Assembly (NCBI RefSeq): GCF_000021305.1
Contig: NC_011772.1
Coordinates: 4,068,001 to 4,132,000 of the forward strand
DNA from: Bacillus cereus G9842
GTDB taxonomy: Bacteria; Bacillota; Bacilli; Bacillales; Bacillaceae_G
Reading direction: 5' to 3'
Length of the DNA: 64,000 nt
Positions 54,725 to 63,525 of this stretch are shown here, piece by piece (position 1 is the stretch's first letter; each line of letters starts with the position of its first letter). The notes under the pieces are model-generated. The model had not been told where the DNA came from and made no database searches. It worked only from the letters and a program-made list of their open reading frames with translations. The position numbers and the translations under genes were made by a program.

Positions 54725-55693
54725 CTATATAAGTTCTTTTATATTATCCTTTCCCTTAAAGCGACTTTTAATGAGTAAATATTGTTCCATTTCATACACA
54801 AGTTGAACAAGTTTCGCACGTATCTCAAATTCTTCGCGTGTAGCTGGCAATGGCATGTCTCTAAATAATTCCCTCATTTCTTGAAGCTGCCTTAAGGAAA
54901 TAACGCCAGTACTCTCAGGGCTAATAGCATTACCAATGTTTTCAACAACATCTGCAATCATGTCAGCTTGTTCATATGTCCACGATAAAGAAGCTGCTAG
55001 TGGTATCATTCGCTCTAAAATTTCGAATTGTTGCATACGCATATTAAAATAACGATAGTAATAATCATCTTCTCGCATAAATGCATTCTCAAGTTTTTTA
55101 AACGATAAATCTCTTGCCTCATTTAACATATTCTCGGTTTCAATGAGTTCTGCTCCACTCCAACTACTTTCTCGATTTCGTAAATACACAACCATTTCAA
55201 ACAAAATCGTTTTAAAATTACTCTCTATTTTATCTTGATACTCTTTTAGCTTATTTTCACTACTCGGCATATACATATTCACTAATAGAGCCACGCTAAT
55301 CCCTATCGTTAATATAGCAATTTCATTTCCAACTATAAGCCATGTAATTTGCTTCAATGAATACAGGTGCATAACAATAACTGAGCTCGTGACAATACCC
55401 TCTTGAATTTTGAGCATAACTGCAGTCGGAATAAATGTAAGTAACAATATGCTAATTGCAAGTGGTGTATAGCCGATCGTTTCAAAAATACAAAACGCGA
55501 ATACCATTGATAATACACACGCTAGAAAACGATGTAACGACACTTGAAGCGATTTGCGCTTCGTATTTTGTACACATAAAATAACTAAAATACCCGCTGA
55601 ACTATAAAATTCTAATCCTAATAACTGAGCAATAAAAACTGCCGCGCCTGTCCCAATTGCTGTTTTTACTGTACGGTATCCAATTTTGAACAT
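54725..55693 (-). CDS. yqjA: Aromatic acid exporter family protein YqjA
   Basis: 322 aa from ATG (MFKIGYRTVKTAIGTGAAVF) with AGGAG 7 bases upstream. N-terminal ArAE_1-type membrane domain of four to five helices (about 10-145; IGYTPLAISILLLTFIPTAV), then a soluble helical domain rich in acidic residues (LIETENMLNEARDLSFKKLE). Putative efflux protein; substrate unknown. Sits next to the artPQM genes as in B. subtilis. Confidence 0.85.
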   Translation of the reverse strand: MFKIGYRTVKTAIGTGAAVFIAQLLGLEFYSSAGILVILCVQNTKRKSLQVSLHRFLACVLSMVFAFCIFETIGYTPLAISILLLTFIPTAVMLKIQEGIVTSSVIVMHLYSLKQITWLIVGNEIAILTIGISVALLVNMYMPSSENKLKEYQDKIESNFKTILFEMVVYLRNRESSWSGAELIETENMLNEARDLSFKKLENAFMREDDYYYRYFNMRMQQFEILERMIPLAASLSWTYEQADMIADVVENIGNAISPESTGVISLRQLQEMRELFRDMPLPATREEFEIRAKLVQLVYEMEQYLLIKSRFKGKDNIKELI

Positions 55694-55734
55694 ATCATTG
55701 CTCCTATATGTATAAACGTATTTACAGCTAGTAT

Positions 55735-55768
55735 AAAAAAAGGATGACACAATGTCATCCTTTTCTAC
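55735..55768 (-). terminator. Terminator of the art operon
   Basis: AAAAGGATGACA / TGTCATCCTTTT with flanking A run; minus-strand T run follows. Confidence 0.82.
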
Positions 55769-55793
55769 TTATTATTCACATAACCTTTTCATA

Positions 55794-56516
55794 TTACAAT
55801 ATTTTTTGTAAAAATTGTTGCGCACGTTCACTTTTCGGCGCTGCAAAAAATTCTTCTGGCGCACTATCTTCTACAAGCTTTCCTCCGTCCAAGAAAAGAA
55901 CACGATCTGCCACTTCTTTTGCAAAGCCCATTTCATGTGTAACGATAGCCATCGTCATTCCTGTCGTAACTAACGATTTCATAACTTCTAACACTTCTTT
56001 CACCATCTCTGGATCTAGCGCCGATGTCGGTTCATCAAATAACATAACTTCCGGTTCCATCGCTAACGCTCTTGCAATTGCTACACGTTGCTTTTGTCCT
56101 CCCGACAAACGATTCGGATACGTATTTTTTTTATCTACTAATCCAACCTTTTCTAAAAGTTTCTCAGCTTTCTTTTCAGCTTCTTGCTTCGTTACCCCTT
56201 TTACATTGATAGGAGCATACGTAATATTTTCTAATACAGTCATATGAGGAAATAAGTGAAAATGCTGAAATACCATACCGACATTTTCACGAACATGCAT
56301 AACATTCGTTTTCGGATTCGTTACTTCTTCCGTTCCAATCCAAATGTGACCATCCGTTGGTGCTTCTAACATATTCATACAACGTAAAAATGTTGATTTT
56401 CCTGATCCAGAAGGTCCTATAATTGCAACTACTTCCCCTTTTTCAATCGTTGTTGTAATTCCTTTTAATACTTCGTTTTTACCAAATGATTTATGAAGGT
56501 TTTCAATTTTAATCAC
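55794..56516 (-). CDS. artM: Polar amino-acid ABC transporter, ATPase
   Basis: 240 aa from GTG. Walker [19 protein letters not shown]-loop [17 protein letters not shown], signature [17 protein letters not shown], Walker [17 protein letters not shown] and H-loop VTHEMGFA. GlnQ/ArtP class. Overlaps the permease gene by 8 bases. Arginine specificity is inferred from synteny with yqiXYZ and from an ARG-box-like site. Confidence 0.9.
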   Translation of the reverse strand: MIKIENLHKSFGKNEVLKGITTTIEKGEVVAIIGPSGSGKSTFLRCMNMLEAPTDGHIWIGTEEVTNPKTNVMHVRENVGMVFQHFHLFPHMTVLENITYAPINVKGVTKQEAEKKAEKLLEKVGLVDKKNTYPNRLSGGQKQRVAIARALAMEPEVMLFDEPTSALDPEMVKEVLEVMKSLVTTGMTMAIVTHEMGFAKEVADRVLFLDGGKLVEDSAPEEFFAAPKSERAQQFLQKIL

Positions 56517-57168
56517 TTTTCTTCATTCTCCCTTCAATTGCCTTCCCGACTAATGTAAGAATAATGACTAACATATAATAAATCAGTCCAACAAAAAGTA
56601 ATGGTTCAAGATATTTAAATGTCTCACCGCCTACGATGTAAGCACGACGCATTAAATCAGTCGCGCCTATTACTGTTACTACAGCCGATTCTTTCGTAAG
56701 TGTCGCAAATTCGTTCACAAGAGCTGGTAATATATTTTTTAATGCTTGAGGGAAAATAATATTTCTCATCATTTTTCCGTACGGTATCCCTAAAGCCATC
56801 GCTGCTTCTGTTTGTCCTTTATCAACTGCTTGAATACCAGCACGAATCACTTCTGACATGTATGCACCTGAATTCAAGCTAAATGCAAGTACAGCTGCTA
56901 AGAATGCTGGTATTTCATAACCAATTATTTGCGGGACGCCGAAATAAATAATCATTAATTGCAATACAAGTGGTGTACCACGAAAAATTGATGTATAAAA
57001 ATCTGCTGCTATATTTAACGCTCGTATTCTAGCAATTTTACAAAGTGCTAATAATGTTCCTAAAATAAATCCTGCTAAAGCTGATACTGCTACAATTTTC
57101 AAAGTAACTTCTAAACCTTTTAGTATATATGGTATCGAAGGCGTAATCGCCGAAAAATCTAAGTTCAT
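56509..57168 (-). CDS. artQ: Polar amino-acid ABC transporter, permease
   Basis: 219 aa from ATG ([20 protein letters not shown]); GAGGGG lies 10 bases upstream. HisM/GlnP-type permease with five helices and the EAA loop [20 protein letters not shown], then [20 protein letters not shown]. Second gene of artP-artQ-artM. Confidence 0.9.
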   Translation of the reverse strand: MNLDFSAITPSIPYILKGLEVTLKIVAVSALAGFILGTLLALCKIARIRALNIAADFYTSIFRGTPLVLQLMIIYFGVPQIIGYEIPAFLAAVLAFSLNSGAYMSEVIRAGIQAVDKGQTEAAMALGIPYGKMMRNIIFPQALKNILPALVNEFATLTKESAVVTVIGATDLMRRAYIVGGETFKYLEPLLFVGLIYYMLVIILTLVGKAIEGRMKKSD

Positions 57169-57204
57169 CCTTTTCATTCCCCTCAAAGAAAAGTGAAAGG
57201 CAGC

Positions 57205-57984
57205 TTATTTTTCGCTGCCAAACCATTTCTTCACTAATTTATCCATTTCTCCATTTTCTTGCATTTTTTTAATTACTTTATTAAATTCAGCTGTTTTATC
57301 ACTATTTTTCGGAAGGGCAATTGCTGCTCCAACTTCTTCTGGCGCTTCTTTAATTTCAATTCCTTTTAAATCTTTCATTTTCTCTAAATAATTTTTAGCA
57401 ACTGTGTCTTCTATAATTGCAGCGTCAAAACGACCGGCTTTAATTTCTTGTACGATTTCTGGTATACGGTCACGTCCCTCAACTTGGAAATCTACTTGTT
57501 TTTTAAATTCTGCTGCTTTCTCTTCTTGAATAGATCCTGTTTGTACTCCTACTTTTTTCCCTTTTAAATCCTCTACAGATTTAATATTAGAATCCTTTTT
57601 AGAAACGACCATATTTTTCGCAACAAAATAAATATCTGTAAAATCAACATTATTTTTACGCTCTGCAGTTGGCGTCATACCTGCCATTACGAAATCAACT
57701 TTTCCTGAACTAAGAGATGCTAATAAACCACCAAAATCCATATCTTTCACTTTCACTTCATACCCAAGTTCTTTTCCAATATATTTAGCAACATCAACAT
57801 CAAAACCAATAATTTCATCACTTTTTGAAGCTTCCACGTATTCATATGGTTTATAATCTGCTGAAGTCCCCATTACGAGTACTTTCTTATTTCCTTTTGT
57901 TTCTTTCGATTCCCCATTACTACAAGCGCTGAATATACTTACAATTAAAATAAGTGCAAACGATATTGATAATAACTTCTTCAT
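57205..57984 (-). CDS. artP: Amino-acid ABC transporter, substrate-binding lipoprotein
   Basis: 259 aa. Lipoprotein signal with lipobox FSAC (Cys21). Solute-binding family 3 signatures: GTSADYKPYEYVE, IIGFDVDVAKYIGKELGYEV, DFVMAGMTPTAERKNNVDFT and GVQTGSIQEE. Binds a basic/polar amino acid outside the membrane and delivers it to ArtQM. First gene of the operon. Confidence 0.92.
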   Translation of the reverse strand: MKKLLSISFALILIVSIFSACSNGESKETKGNKKVLVMGTSADYKPYEYVEASKSDEIIGFDVDVAKYIGKELGYEVKVKDMDFGGLLASLSSGKVDFVMAGMTPTAERKNNVDFTDIYFVAKNMVVSKKDSNIKSVEDLKGKKVGVQTGSIQEEKAAEFKKQVDFQVEGRDRIPEIVQEIKAGRFDAAIIEDTVAKNYLEKMKDLKGIEIKEAPEEVGAAIALPKNSDKTAEFNKVIKKMQENGEMDKLVKKWFGSEK

Positions 57985-58023
57985 CTTTCTTCCCCCTAAT
58001 AATGTATATTTAAAAGTTTAATA

Positions 58024-58035
58024 GAATATTTATTC
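58024..58035. promoter_or_regulatory. ARG-box-like palindrome upstream of artP
   Basis: GAATATTTATTC (GAATAAATATTC on the minus strand) matches the core of ArgR/AhrC boxes (TGAATAWWWATTCA), 40 bases before artP and just downstream of a minus-strand TACAAT (58045-58050). Confidence 0.6.
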
Positions 58036-58182
58036 GATGTTTGTATTGTATCAGCACTTTTATTTTTATGCAATATATAAAATAAAAATAAATAAAATAA
58101 CAATATAAACGCTTTTTGTTGTGTATAAAATAATGCATAAAATAACATAACTATGCATATCTCAGAAATTAAAATAATAAAT

Positions 58183-58228
58183 AAAAAAGGCGGCACATCC
58201 ACTTGATTGTGGACGTGCCGCCTTTTTT
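58183..58228. terminator. Terminator of brxB
   Basis: AAAAAAGGCGGCACATCCA / TGGACGTGCCGCCTTTTTT, one mismatch, very stable, with A and T runs. Confidence 0.9.
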
Positions 58229-58236
58229 ATTATTTT

Positions 58237-58671
58237 TTATAGTTCTTCACAATTCTCTTCGAAATACGATTGTAGTTTTGCAATAACTTGCATCGGTTCA
58301 TGACCTTCAATTTCATGACGCTCTACCATCGTTACAATTTTTCCATCTTTTAATAAAGCAAATGATGGAGAAGAAGGTGGGTACCCTTCGAAATATTCAC
58401 GCGCTCTTGCTGTCGCTTCTTTATCTTGACCTGCAAACACCGTTACAAGGTGGTTAGGACGTTTATCATAATGTACGGAATGCGCAGCAGCAGGACGAGC
58501 GATACCACCTGCACAACCACATACAGAGTTTACCATTACAAGTGTTGTTCCATTTCTTTTAAACGCTTCTTCTACCGCTTCTGGCGTCGTCAATTCTGTA
58601 TATCCAGCAGAGACAATCTCTTCACGCGCTTGGCGGACAACATCATTCATAAAAAAGTTAAAATTAATCAC
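58237..58671 (-). CDS. brxB: Bacilliredoxin BrxB (YqiW)
   Basis: 144 aa from GTG with GAGGAGGG upstream. Thioredoxin-like protein with the CGC active site in [20 protein letters not shown] and later [20 protein letters not shown]. Removes bacillithiol from S-bacillithiolated proteins after oxidative stress. Near-identical in layout to B. subtilis YqiW. A 26-bp palindrome overlaps its likely -35. Confidence 0.94.
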   Translation of the reverse strand: MINFNFFMNDVVRQAREEIVSAGYTELTTPEAVEEAFKRNGTTLVMVNSVCGCAGGIARPAAAHSVHYDKRPNHLVTVFAGQDKEATARAREYFEGYPPSSPSFALLKDGKIVTMVERHEIEGHEPMQVIAKLQSYFEENCEEL

Positions 58672-58724
58672 TCTTTTCCCTCCTCTAAAACTACCTATTT
58701 GTATCTTACCAGTTAATGTTTATG

Positions 58725-58750
58725 AAATACAAGTAAGTTTACTTGTATTT
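58725..58750. promoter_or_regulatory. 26-bp palindrome upstream of brxB, candidate operator
   Basis: AAATACAAGTAA-GT-TTACTTGTATTT, perfect 12-bp arms, 54 bases before the brxB start. The minus-strand TTGTAT inside it pairs with TAAGAT 18 bases on as a possible promoter. Confidence 0.6.
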
Positions 58751-58758
58751 AAGTATAG

Positions 58759-58794
58759 AAAAGGTGTTAGAGCACTTGCTCTAACACCTTTTCT
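58759..58794 (-). terminator. Terminator of yjdF
   Basis: Perfect 16-bp stem AAAAGGTGTTAGAGCA/TGCTCTAACACCTTTT, 2-base loop, overlapping nothing else. Confidence 0.78.
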
Positions 58795-59202
58795 TTAATG
58801 ACCACGATGTTTTTGCTTTGCTTTTTGTACTTTAATTAAACGTCTTCTTTCTTTTTCAGCTTCTCGCTTCTCCTTAGACTGCACTTTCTTTTCTTGTTTA
58901 TGCAATTCATAAGATAAACTAATCGCCTCTTGCGCCTTAGTAAAACGTTTAACATTTGTTTCTTTTGCTGTTTGTCGTATGATACGCTTTATATTTTTAG
59001 GACGCTGTTTTTCTTTAACTTCTACACCACATTTTGCAAAATGCTGAAAATGCTCTAAAAGTGAACCATTCACAAACATAAGCACTTCTTCATCTGACGG
59101 TTCCGCTCCAAAAATATACCTCGCTCCATACAATTTCCCTTGTTCTTTGCATGTAATAATTCCAACAAAAAATTGGCCATCATGATATACTGTCAACTCC
59201 AT
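58795..59202 (-). CDS. yjdF: YjdF family protein (DUF2992)
   Basis: 135 aa from ATG (MELTVYHDGQFFVGIITCKE) with AAAGGAGGGG upstream. GKLYGARYIFGAEPSDEEVL is the family core. The C-terminal half is extremely basic (KNIKRIIRQTAKETNVKRFT, EKREAEKERRRLIKVQKAKQ), a likely RNA-binding tail. In other Firmicutes this gene is controlled by the yjdF riboswitch, which senses azaaromatic compounds; the same arrangement is seen here. Molecular role unknown. Confidence 0.88.
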   Translation of the reverse strand: MELTVYHDGQFFVGIITCKEQGKLYGARYIFGAEPSDEEVLMFVNGSLLEHFQHFAKCGVEVKEKQRPKNIKRIIRQTAKETNVKRFTKAQEAISLSYELHKQEKKVQSKEKREAEKERRRLIKVQKAKQKHRGH

Positions 59203-59316
59203 TGACAGCCCCTCCTTTAAAAAATTAGAAATACGGGACATCCCGGAGGGGAAGGTTACTGACATGAAATCATGCGTCTGGACTACCAACCAGAGCTGTG
59301 TTTTTGTATTTCTTTC
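59203..59316 (-). ncRNA. yjdF-type riboswitch leader
   Basis: About 110-base leader directly before yjdF. It contains the hairpin GCATGATTTCATGTC region and CTTCCCCTCCGGGATGTCCC. CCCCTCC (59245-59251 read on the minus strand) is fully complementary to the Shine-Dalgarno GGAGGGG (59209-59215), so initiation can be blocked. The class call rests mainly on the gene it precedes and this translational switch layout. Confidence 0.72.
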
Positions 59317-59322
59317 ACTTTT

Positions 59323-59328
59323 ATTATA
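59323..59328 (-). promoter_or_regulatory. -10 element for the yjdF transcript
   Basis: Minus-strand TATAAT overlapping the end of the upstream Nudix gene; -35 not clear. Confidence 0.45.
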
Positions 59329-59788
59329 TCTTTTTTTCCATAATCTTCATATATTCAGCAATCATTTTTTTATGCGATCCCACAATATAGTCAGGTAGTT
59401 CTGTTACTGAAAAGAATTTAAGCTGAACTGCTTCTTCTTTATTCATAACAAAATCCCCTTCGTATTCATCCGTATAATAGGCGGTTGTTACAGATTGAAA
59501 TTCATCACCGTTTGCTAATTTTGTAAAGTAGTTCGCTCCAGAAAATACATTGATTAGTCGCAAGTTCTTGACTTTTATTCCTGTCTCTTCATATACTTCA
59601 CGATAAGCTGTTTCTTCTGGTGATTCACTAAGCTCCATTAGCCCGCCAGGTAGCCCCCATTTTCCGTACGGCTCTGTCCGCTGCTGCAATAAAACATAAC
59701 CATTTTCATTTATAACGAGTACAACAGCACCAACTAAAATTAAAGGGCGATGACCAACTATTTTTCGTAATTCTTCTACATATCCCAC
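59324..59788 (-). CDS. Nudix hydrolase
   Basis: 154 aa from GTG (VGYVEELRKIVGHRPLILVG) with AAGGAGG 7 bases upstream. Complete Nudix box GGLMELSESPEETAYREVYE, then ETGI. VLLQQRTEPYGKWGLPGG precedes it. The early YVEELRKIVGHRPL is typical of one Bacillus group of unknown substrate. Independent of the nudF product. Confidence 0.9.
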   Translation of the reverse strand: MGYVEELRKIVGHRPLILVGAVVLVINENGYVLLQQRTEPYGKWGLPGGLMELSESPEETAYREVYEETGIKVKNLRLINVFSGANYFTKLANGDEFQSVTTAYYTDEYEGDFVMNKEEAVQLKFFSVTELPDYIVGSHKKMIAEYMKIMEKKI

Positions 59789-59858
59789 CGTATCGCCTCC
59801 TTTTTCGTTGTCCACACTATTGTATCATATGTACAAAACGACAAAATGCGTATATTTT

Positions 59859-60563
59859 TCATTTTTTTAACAAAATATTTATTTTATGTGATTCATCTAC
59901 TGTAGCTAACATAATGGATTCAATTTCCGCACTCTTCTCTAAAAACTCTTTTGCCCACTCTTCTGGTTTTCCTATTAAAGCGAGAACGTCCTGTTGAATC
60001 CTTCCATTTTTCACTAAAATGAAAGAAACTGGAGACCTTCTCCCCGCCACTTTTAGATCCCGCCGAGAAGCTGCTTCATATTCTGGATACTGAAATATAG
60101 AAACAACGCCACTCGCTTCCCATAATGCTAATTTAACCGTTTGAATATCGCTCACATTTCGCATGCGAAGTTCCGAAAATAAATATTCCGCCGTAATTCT
60201 CGCCTTTTTCAAATTGCTAAAATCAATGGAACCATTGTGTATAAGAATGATAGGTGCTGGCTCTAAAAAGCGTCTCCATCTATCCCATTTCAGCATTAAA
60301 ACTGAGCTTATAATATGAAGTACAACGAGTATGAACGTTGTAATCATCGAGCCCAGTAACCCTACTTTTTCATCAGACAATGCGTTAGAAATATTCCCAC
60401 CAAGCAATAACACTAATACAACATCTAAAAAACGAAGTTGTGCGATAGACCTTTGCCCCATCGCTTTCGCAACTAATATTAAAAATATGTATGCTATAAT
60501 AGCCCGAATAACCCATTCACTAGTAGAAAGATGCCGTGCTCCTTCAAAAATATGCATATGCAT
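59859..60563 (-). CDS. DUF421 membrane protein (YetF/YdfR type)
   Basis: 234 aa. Three N-terminal helices (about 15-85; WVIRAIIAYIFLILVAKAMG) then QRSIAQLRFLDVVLVLLLGG, the DUF421 signature. The cytoplasmic domain has PIILIHNGSIDFSNLKKARI and LFSELRMRNVSDIQTVKLAL. Relatives are linked to spore or general stress functions; role here unknown. SD AAGGAG. Confidence 0.87.
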   Translation of the reverse strand: MHMHIFEGARHLSTSEWVIRAIIAYIFLILVAKAMGQRSIAQLRFLDVVLVLLLGGNISNALSDEKVGLLGSMITTFILVVLHIISSVLMLKWDRWRRFLEPAPIILIHNGSIDFSNLKKARITAEYLFSELRMRNVSDIQTVKLALWEASGVVSIFQYPEYEAASRRDLKVAGRRSPVSFILVKNGRIQQDVLALIGKPEEWAKEFLEKSAEIESIMLATVDESHKINILLKK

Positions 60564-60633
60564 CAATTTGCACTCCTTACCCGTCTCAAACTGCTATCCT
60601 GTTTTAGTTTGCAACGTTTATGAGCATATATGT

Positions 60634-60673
60634 AAAAAAGCTGATTCGTTTAAAAACGAACCAGCTTTTTTTA
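60634..60673 (-). terminator. Terminator of rodA
   Basis: AAAAAAGCTGATTCGTTT / AAACGAACCAGCTTTTTT, one mismatch. Confidence 0.85.
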
Positions 60674-61849
60674 CTTAACTGAAAACATATATTTTTTATA
60701 AGTTTTCCGTACCGATAGTATGAGCCCCATCATAATCATATTCGAGAATAAGGAACTTCCCCCATACGATAAGAAAGGTAATGCAATCCCTTTTACAGGC
60801 ATTAATCCAACGATCATACCGATGTTTTGGAATATTTGAACTGTTAATATACCAATCGATCCAGCGCATAATAATGTACCAAATAAATTATCAGCGGAAT
60901 AACCAATAATAATTGTTCGATATAGTAGTAATAGGAACAAGAAGACAACTAACGCTGCTACGATAAACCCACCTTCTTCGGCAATTGTAGCGAAAATAAA
61001 GTCAGTATGCTTCTCTGGGATATAGACGCTTCCTCCCCCAAACCCTTTACCTTCCATTCCTCCACTACCTACAGCTAAAATCGATTGTTGCGTTTGGTAA
61101 CCTTGATCTGCATTTTCAAATGGATTTAACCAACCTACAATACGCGACTGTTGGTGAGGTTTTAGTAAAGTAACTAAATTATTATAGAAAAAATCTTGAT
61201 ACTTAAAGAAAATAAATATTAAAGCAGATAATATGGTCAACGGAATAACTGTACATAATGCTATCAATTTCTTTTGTATACCCGACATAAATAAAATACA
61301 TGCAATTGCAGCAGCATATAAGAACACCATACCTGTATCCGGTTGACTATATACAACCGCCATAGGCGGAAGTGACACTAGCATAATTTTACCTACTAGC
61401 TTTAAATCTGTTTGGAATGTCCTTGCCATATACTGTGCATTATGTTTCACTGCTATACTTGCTACTACAAGAAGCAATGCAATTTTGAAAAACTCAGACG
61501 GCTGAATTTGTCCAAATACTGGGAAAACAAACCATCTTTTTGCACCTAATTTTTCAGGTGTAAAACCTGATGGTGGTAATACTTTCAAAAGAATAAGTGA
61601 AGCAAACCCAGCAATATAAAGCGGCCAAGACAATTTTTGCAACTGATCTAAGTCAATGCTAGCAATAAGAAGTAACAATACAACCCCAATTATGTAGTTA
61701 ATCCCCTGCTTCATAGCAAAGTTTGCAGCTCCATACTGTCCCGTTTGCTGACTGCTATATATAGCAGCTATACTCGTCACACATAGTGCACACAAAATTA
61801 AAATTAATTTTACATCTAAACTTTTTAGAAACTCGGTACTTCTTTTCAT
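60671..61849 (-). CDS. rodA: Rod shape-determining protein RodA (FtsW/RodA/SpoVE family)
   Basis: 392 aa from ATG (MKRSTEFLKSLDVKLILILC) with CAGGAGG upstream. Ten membrane segments. SEDS glycosyltransferase motifs: LGAKRWFVFPVFGQIQPSEF, YSQPDTGMVFLYAAAIACIL, TDFIFATIAEEGGFIVAALV and GLMPVKGIALPFLSYGGSSL. Polymerises peptidoglycan during elongation with a class B PBP. The genus carries several paralogues, so which one this is remains open. A terminator-like hairpin lies in its leader. Confidence 0.88.
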   Translation of the reverse strand: MKRSTEFLKSLDVKLILILCALCVTSIAAIYSSQQTGQYGAANFAMKQGINYIIGVVLLLLIASIDLDQLQKLSWPLYIAGFASLILLKVLPPSGFTPEKLGAKRWFVFPVFGQIQPSEFFKIALLLVVASIAVKHNAQYMARTFQTDLKLVGKIMLVSLPPMAVVYSQPDTGMVFLYAAAIACILFMSGIQKKLIALCTVIPLTILSALIFIFFKYQDFFYNNLVTLLKPHQQSRIVGWLNPFENADQGYQTQQSILAVGSGGMEGKGFGGGSVYIPEKHTDFIFATIAEEGGFIVAALVVFLFLLLLYRTIIIGYSADNLFGTLLCAGSIGILTVQIFQNIGMIVGLMPVKGIALPFLSYGGSSLFSNMIMMGLILSVRKTYKKYMFSVK

Positions 61850-61879
61850 GACATCCTCCTGAAACATTGTTACAGCAAA

Positions 61880-61921
61880 ATAAAAAACCAGGAGTCAACA
61901 TTCTTCATGTTTTGACGACTG
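61880..61921 (-). terminator. Attenuator-like hairpin in the rodA leader
   Basis: Minus strand CAG-TC-GTCAA(A)ACAT-GAAGA-ATGTTGAC-TC-CTG then GTTTTTTATTTT. It lies between the predicted promoter and the rodA start. Confidence 0.55.
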
Positions 61922-61945
61922 ATTACACATTATCTATAAAACACT

Positions 61946-61974
61946 TATATAGAATAACTCTCTTTTTCATACAA
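61946..61974 (-). promoter_or_regulatory. Promoter of rodA
   Basis: TTGTAT, 17-base spacer, TATATA on the minus strand, about 95 bases before the start codon. The remaining stretch to 62160 shows no gene. Confidence 0.55.
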
Positions 61975-62163
61975 TACAATATATTATACTACAGTTTCAT
62001 CAGTAAGATTTGCCAAAAAAATTATTCTTTTCTTATTTTATATCCATATACCATATATCAGCAATGTATTTTCGTAAATTCCTAATACATAATCGTTTAT
62101 TGTAAGATTACTGGGAAAGGTATTTATACATATAGTAGGATGTAGATGAAGAAATAAGACGAT

Positions 62164-62189
62164 AAAAAGCTCGCATAAGCGAGCTTTTT
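62164..62189 (-). terminator. Terminator of the keto-acid dehydrogenase operon
   Basis: Perfect 11-bp stem AAAAAGCTCGC-ATAA-GCGAGCTTTTT. Confidence 0.9.
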
Positions 62190-62190
62190 A

Positions 62191-63510
62191 TTAATATACA
62201 GATGTATTGTTTTCTGACATGTTTTCTAAAATTTCTTTAACACGTCCTAAGAACTTACCACAGATTAAACCATCAAGTACGCGGTGATCAAGTGATAAAC
62301 ATAAGTTAACCATGTCACGAGCACCGAACATACCATTATCCATAATTACTGGGCGTTTTACAATTGATTCAACTTGTAAAATAGCCGCTTGTGGGTAATT
62401 AATAATACCCATAGATTGAACAGAACCGAATGATCCTGTGTTATTAATTGTAAATGTTCCACCTTGCATTTCGTCTGCTTTTAGCGATTTCGTGCGTACT
62501 TTTCCTGCAAGTTCTGTAATTTCACGAGCGATACCTTTAATTGTTTTCTCGTCCGCTTGCTTAATTACTGGTACAAATAGTTCTTCCTCTGTTGCAACAG
62601 CGATAGAAAGGTTAATATCTTTCTTCTGAACAATTTTATCGCCAGCCCACATTGAATTAATTTGAGGATACTCTTTTAACGCTTGTGCTACTGCTTTTAC
62701 GAAGAAAGCAAAGAACGTTAAGTTAAAGCCTTCACGCTTCTTAAAGTCACCTTTAATTGAGTTACGGTATGACACAAGGTTTGTCACATCTACTTCAATC
62801 ATCATCCAAGCATGTGGTGCTTCGTGTTTACTACGTAACATGTTTGCTGCGATTGCTTTACGCACACCTGTGACTGGAATTTCGATATCTCCAGGCATTG
62901 TAGGTACAGAAACTGGTTTCGCAGCTTCTACTTTTTGCGCTACTGGTGCTGCTTTTGGTGCTTCTGGGCGAGCTTCTACTACCGCCGCTACAGCTTCATC
63001 TTTCTTCGCCGCACCTGCTTGCGGAATATTTCCAGATTCCACTAGCTTTAAAATATCTTTACGAGTGATACGGCCGTTTGCTCCCATACCCTCTACTAGA
63101 TCTAAATCAACGTTATGCTCACCCGCAAGTTTTAACACAGCTGGTGAAAAACGTGGTTTTCCATCAGTTGGTTGTTTTACTTTCGGTGCTTTTTCAGGCG
63201 TAATTGCTGCTGCCTTTGGTTCTTCTTTCGTTTTTTCCTCAACAGCTGTTGCTGCTACTTCGTCTGCGCCTTCTACTTGAATCACACAAACTACTTCACC
63301 TACAGCTAACGTATCACCTTCACCAGCGATTAACTCTTTCACAATACCAGTGAAAGAAGATGGTACTTCAGCATTTACTTTATCAGTCATTACTTCTGCA
63401 AGCGGATCATACTTGTTTACGTGATCGCCAACATTAACGAGCCATTTACTAATTGTGCCCTCTGTAACGCTCTCCCCGAGCTGAGGCATTGTAATATTTT
63501 CTACAGCCAT
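62191..63510 (-). CDS. bkdB: Branched-chain alpha-keto acid dehydrogenase E2 (lipoamide acyltransferase)
   Basis: 439 aa. Lipoyl domain 1-80 with lipoylated Lys44 (VMTDKVNAEVPS); Ala/Pro/Lys-rich linker; peripheral-subunit-binding domain about 118-155 (FSPAVLKLAGEHNVDLDLVE, then GMGANGRITRKDIL); a second linker; catalytic domain about 205-439 ending in LSLDHRVLDGLICGKFL (HxxxDG). Feeds branched acyl-CoA primers for iso/anteiso fatty acids. Last gene of the operon, 15 bases after the E1 beta gene. Confidence 0.92.
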   Translation of the reverse strand: MAVENITMPQLGESVTEGTISKWLVNVGDHVNKYDPLAEVMTDKVNAEVPSSFTGIVKELIAGEGDTLAVGEVVCVIQVEGADEVAATAVEEKTKEEPKAAAITPEKAPKVKQPTDGKPRFSPAVLKLAGEHNVDLDLVEGMGANGRITRKDILKLVESGNIPQAGAAKKDEAVAAVVEARPEAPKAAPVAQKVEAAKPVSVPTMPGDIEIPVTGVRKAIAANMLRSKHEAPHAWMMIEVDVTNLVSYRNSIKGDFKKREGFNLTFFAFFVKAVAQALKEYPQINSMWAGDKIVQKKDINLSIAVATEEELFVPVIKQADEKTIKGIAREITELAGKVRTKSLKADEMQGGTFTINNTGSFGSVQSMGIINYPQAAILQVESIVKRPVIMDNGMFGARDMVNLCLSLDHRVLDGLICGKFLGRVKEILENMSENNTSVY

Positions 63511-63525
63511 GTATAGTCCCCCCGA

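Noticed and set aside
57996..58202. 68-codon hydrophobic minus-strand ORF upstream of artP
   Set aside because: No ribosome site, very A/T-rich, and it contains the artP promoter region and ARG-box-like site.
61867..62085. 72-codon plus-strand ORF in the rodA leader region
   Set aside because: Low-complexity, no ribosome site, antisense to the rodA promoter and attenuator.
62840..63280. 146-codon antisense ORF within the E2 gene
   Set aside because: Arises opposite the Ala/Pro/Lys-rich linker; no ribosome site and no recognisable motif.
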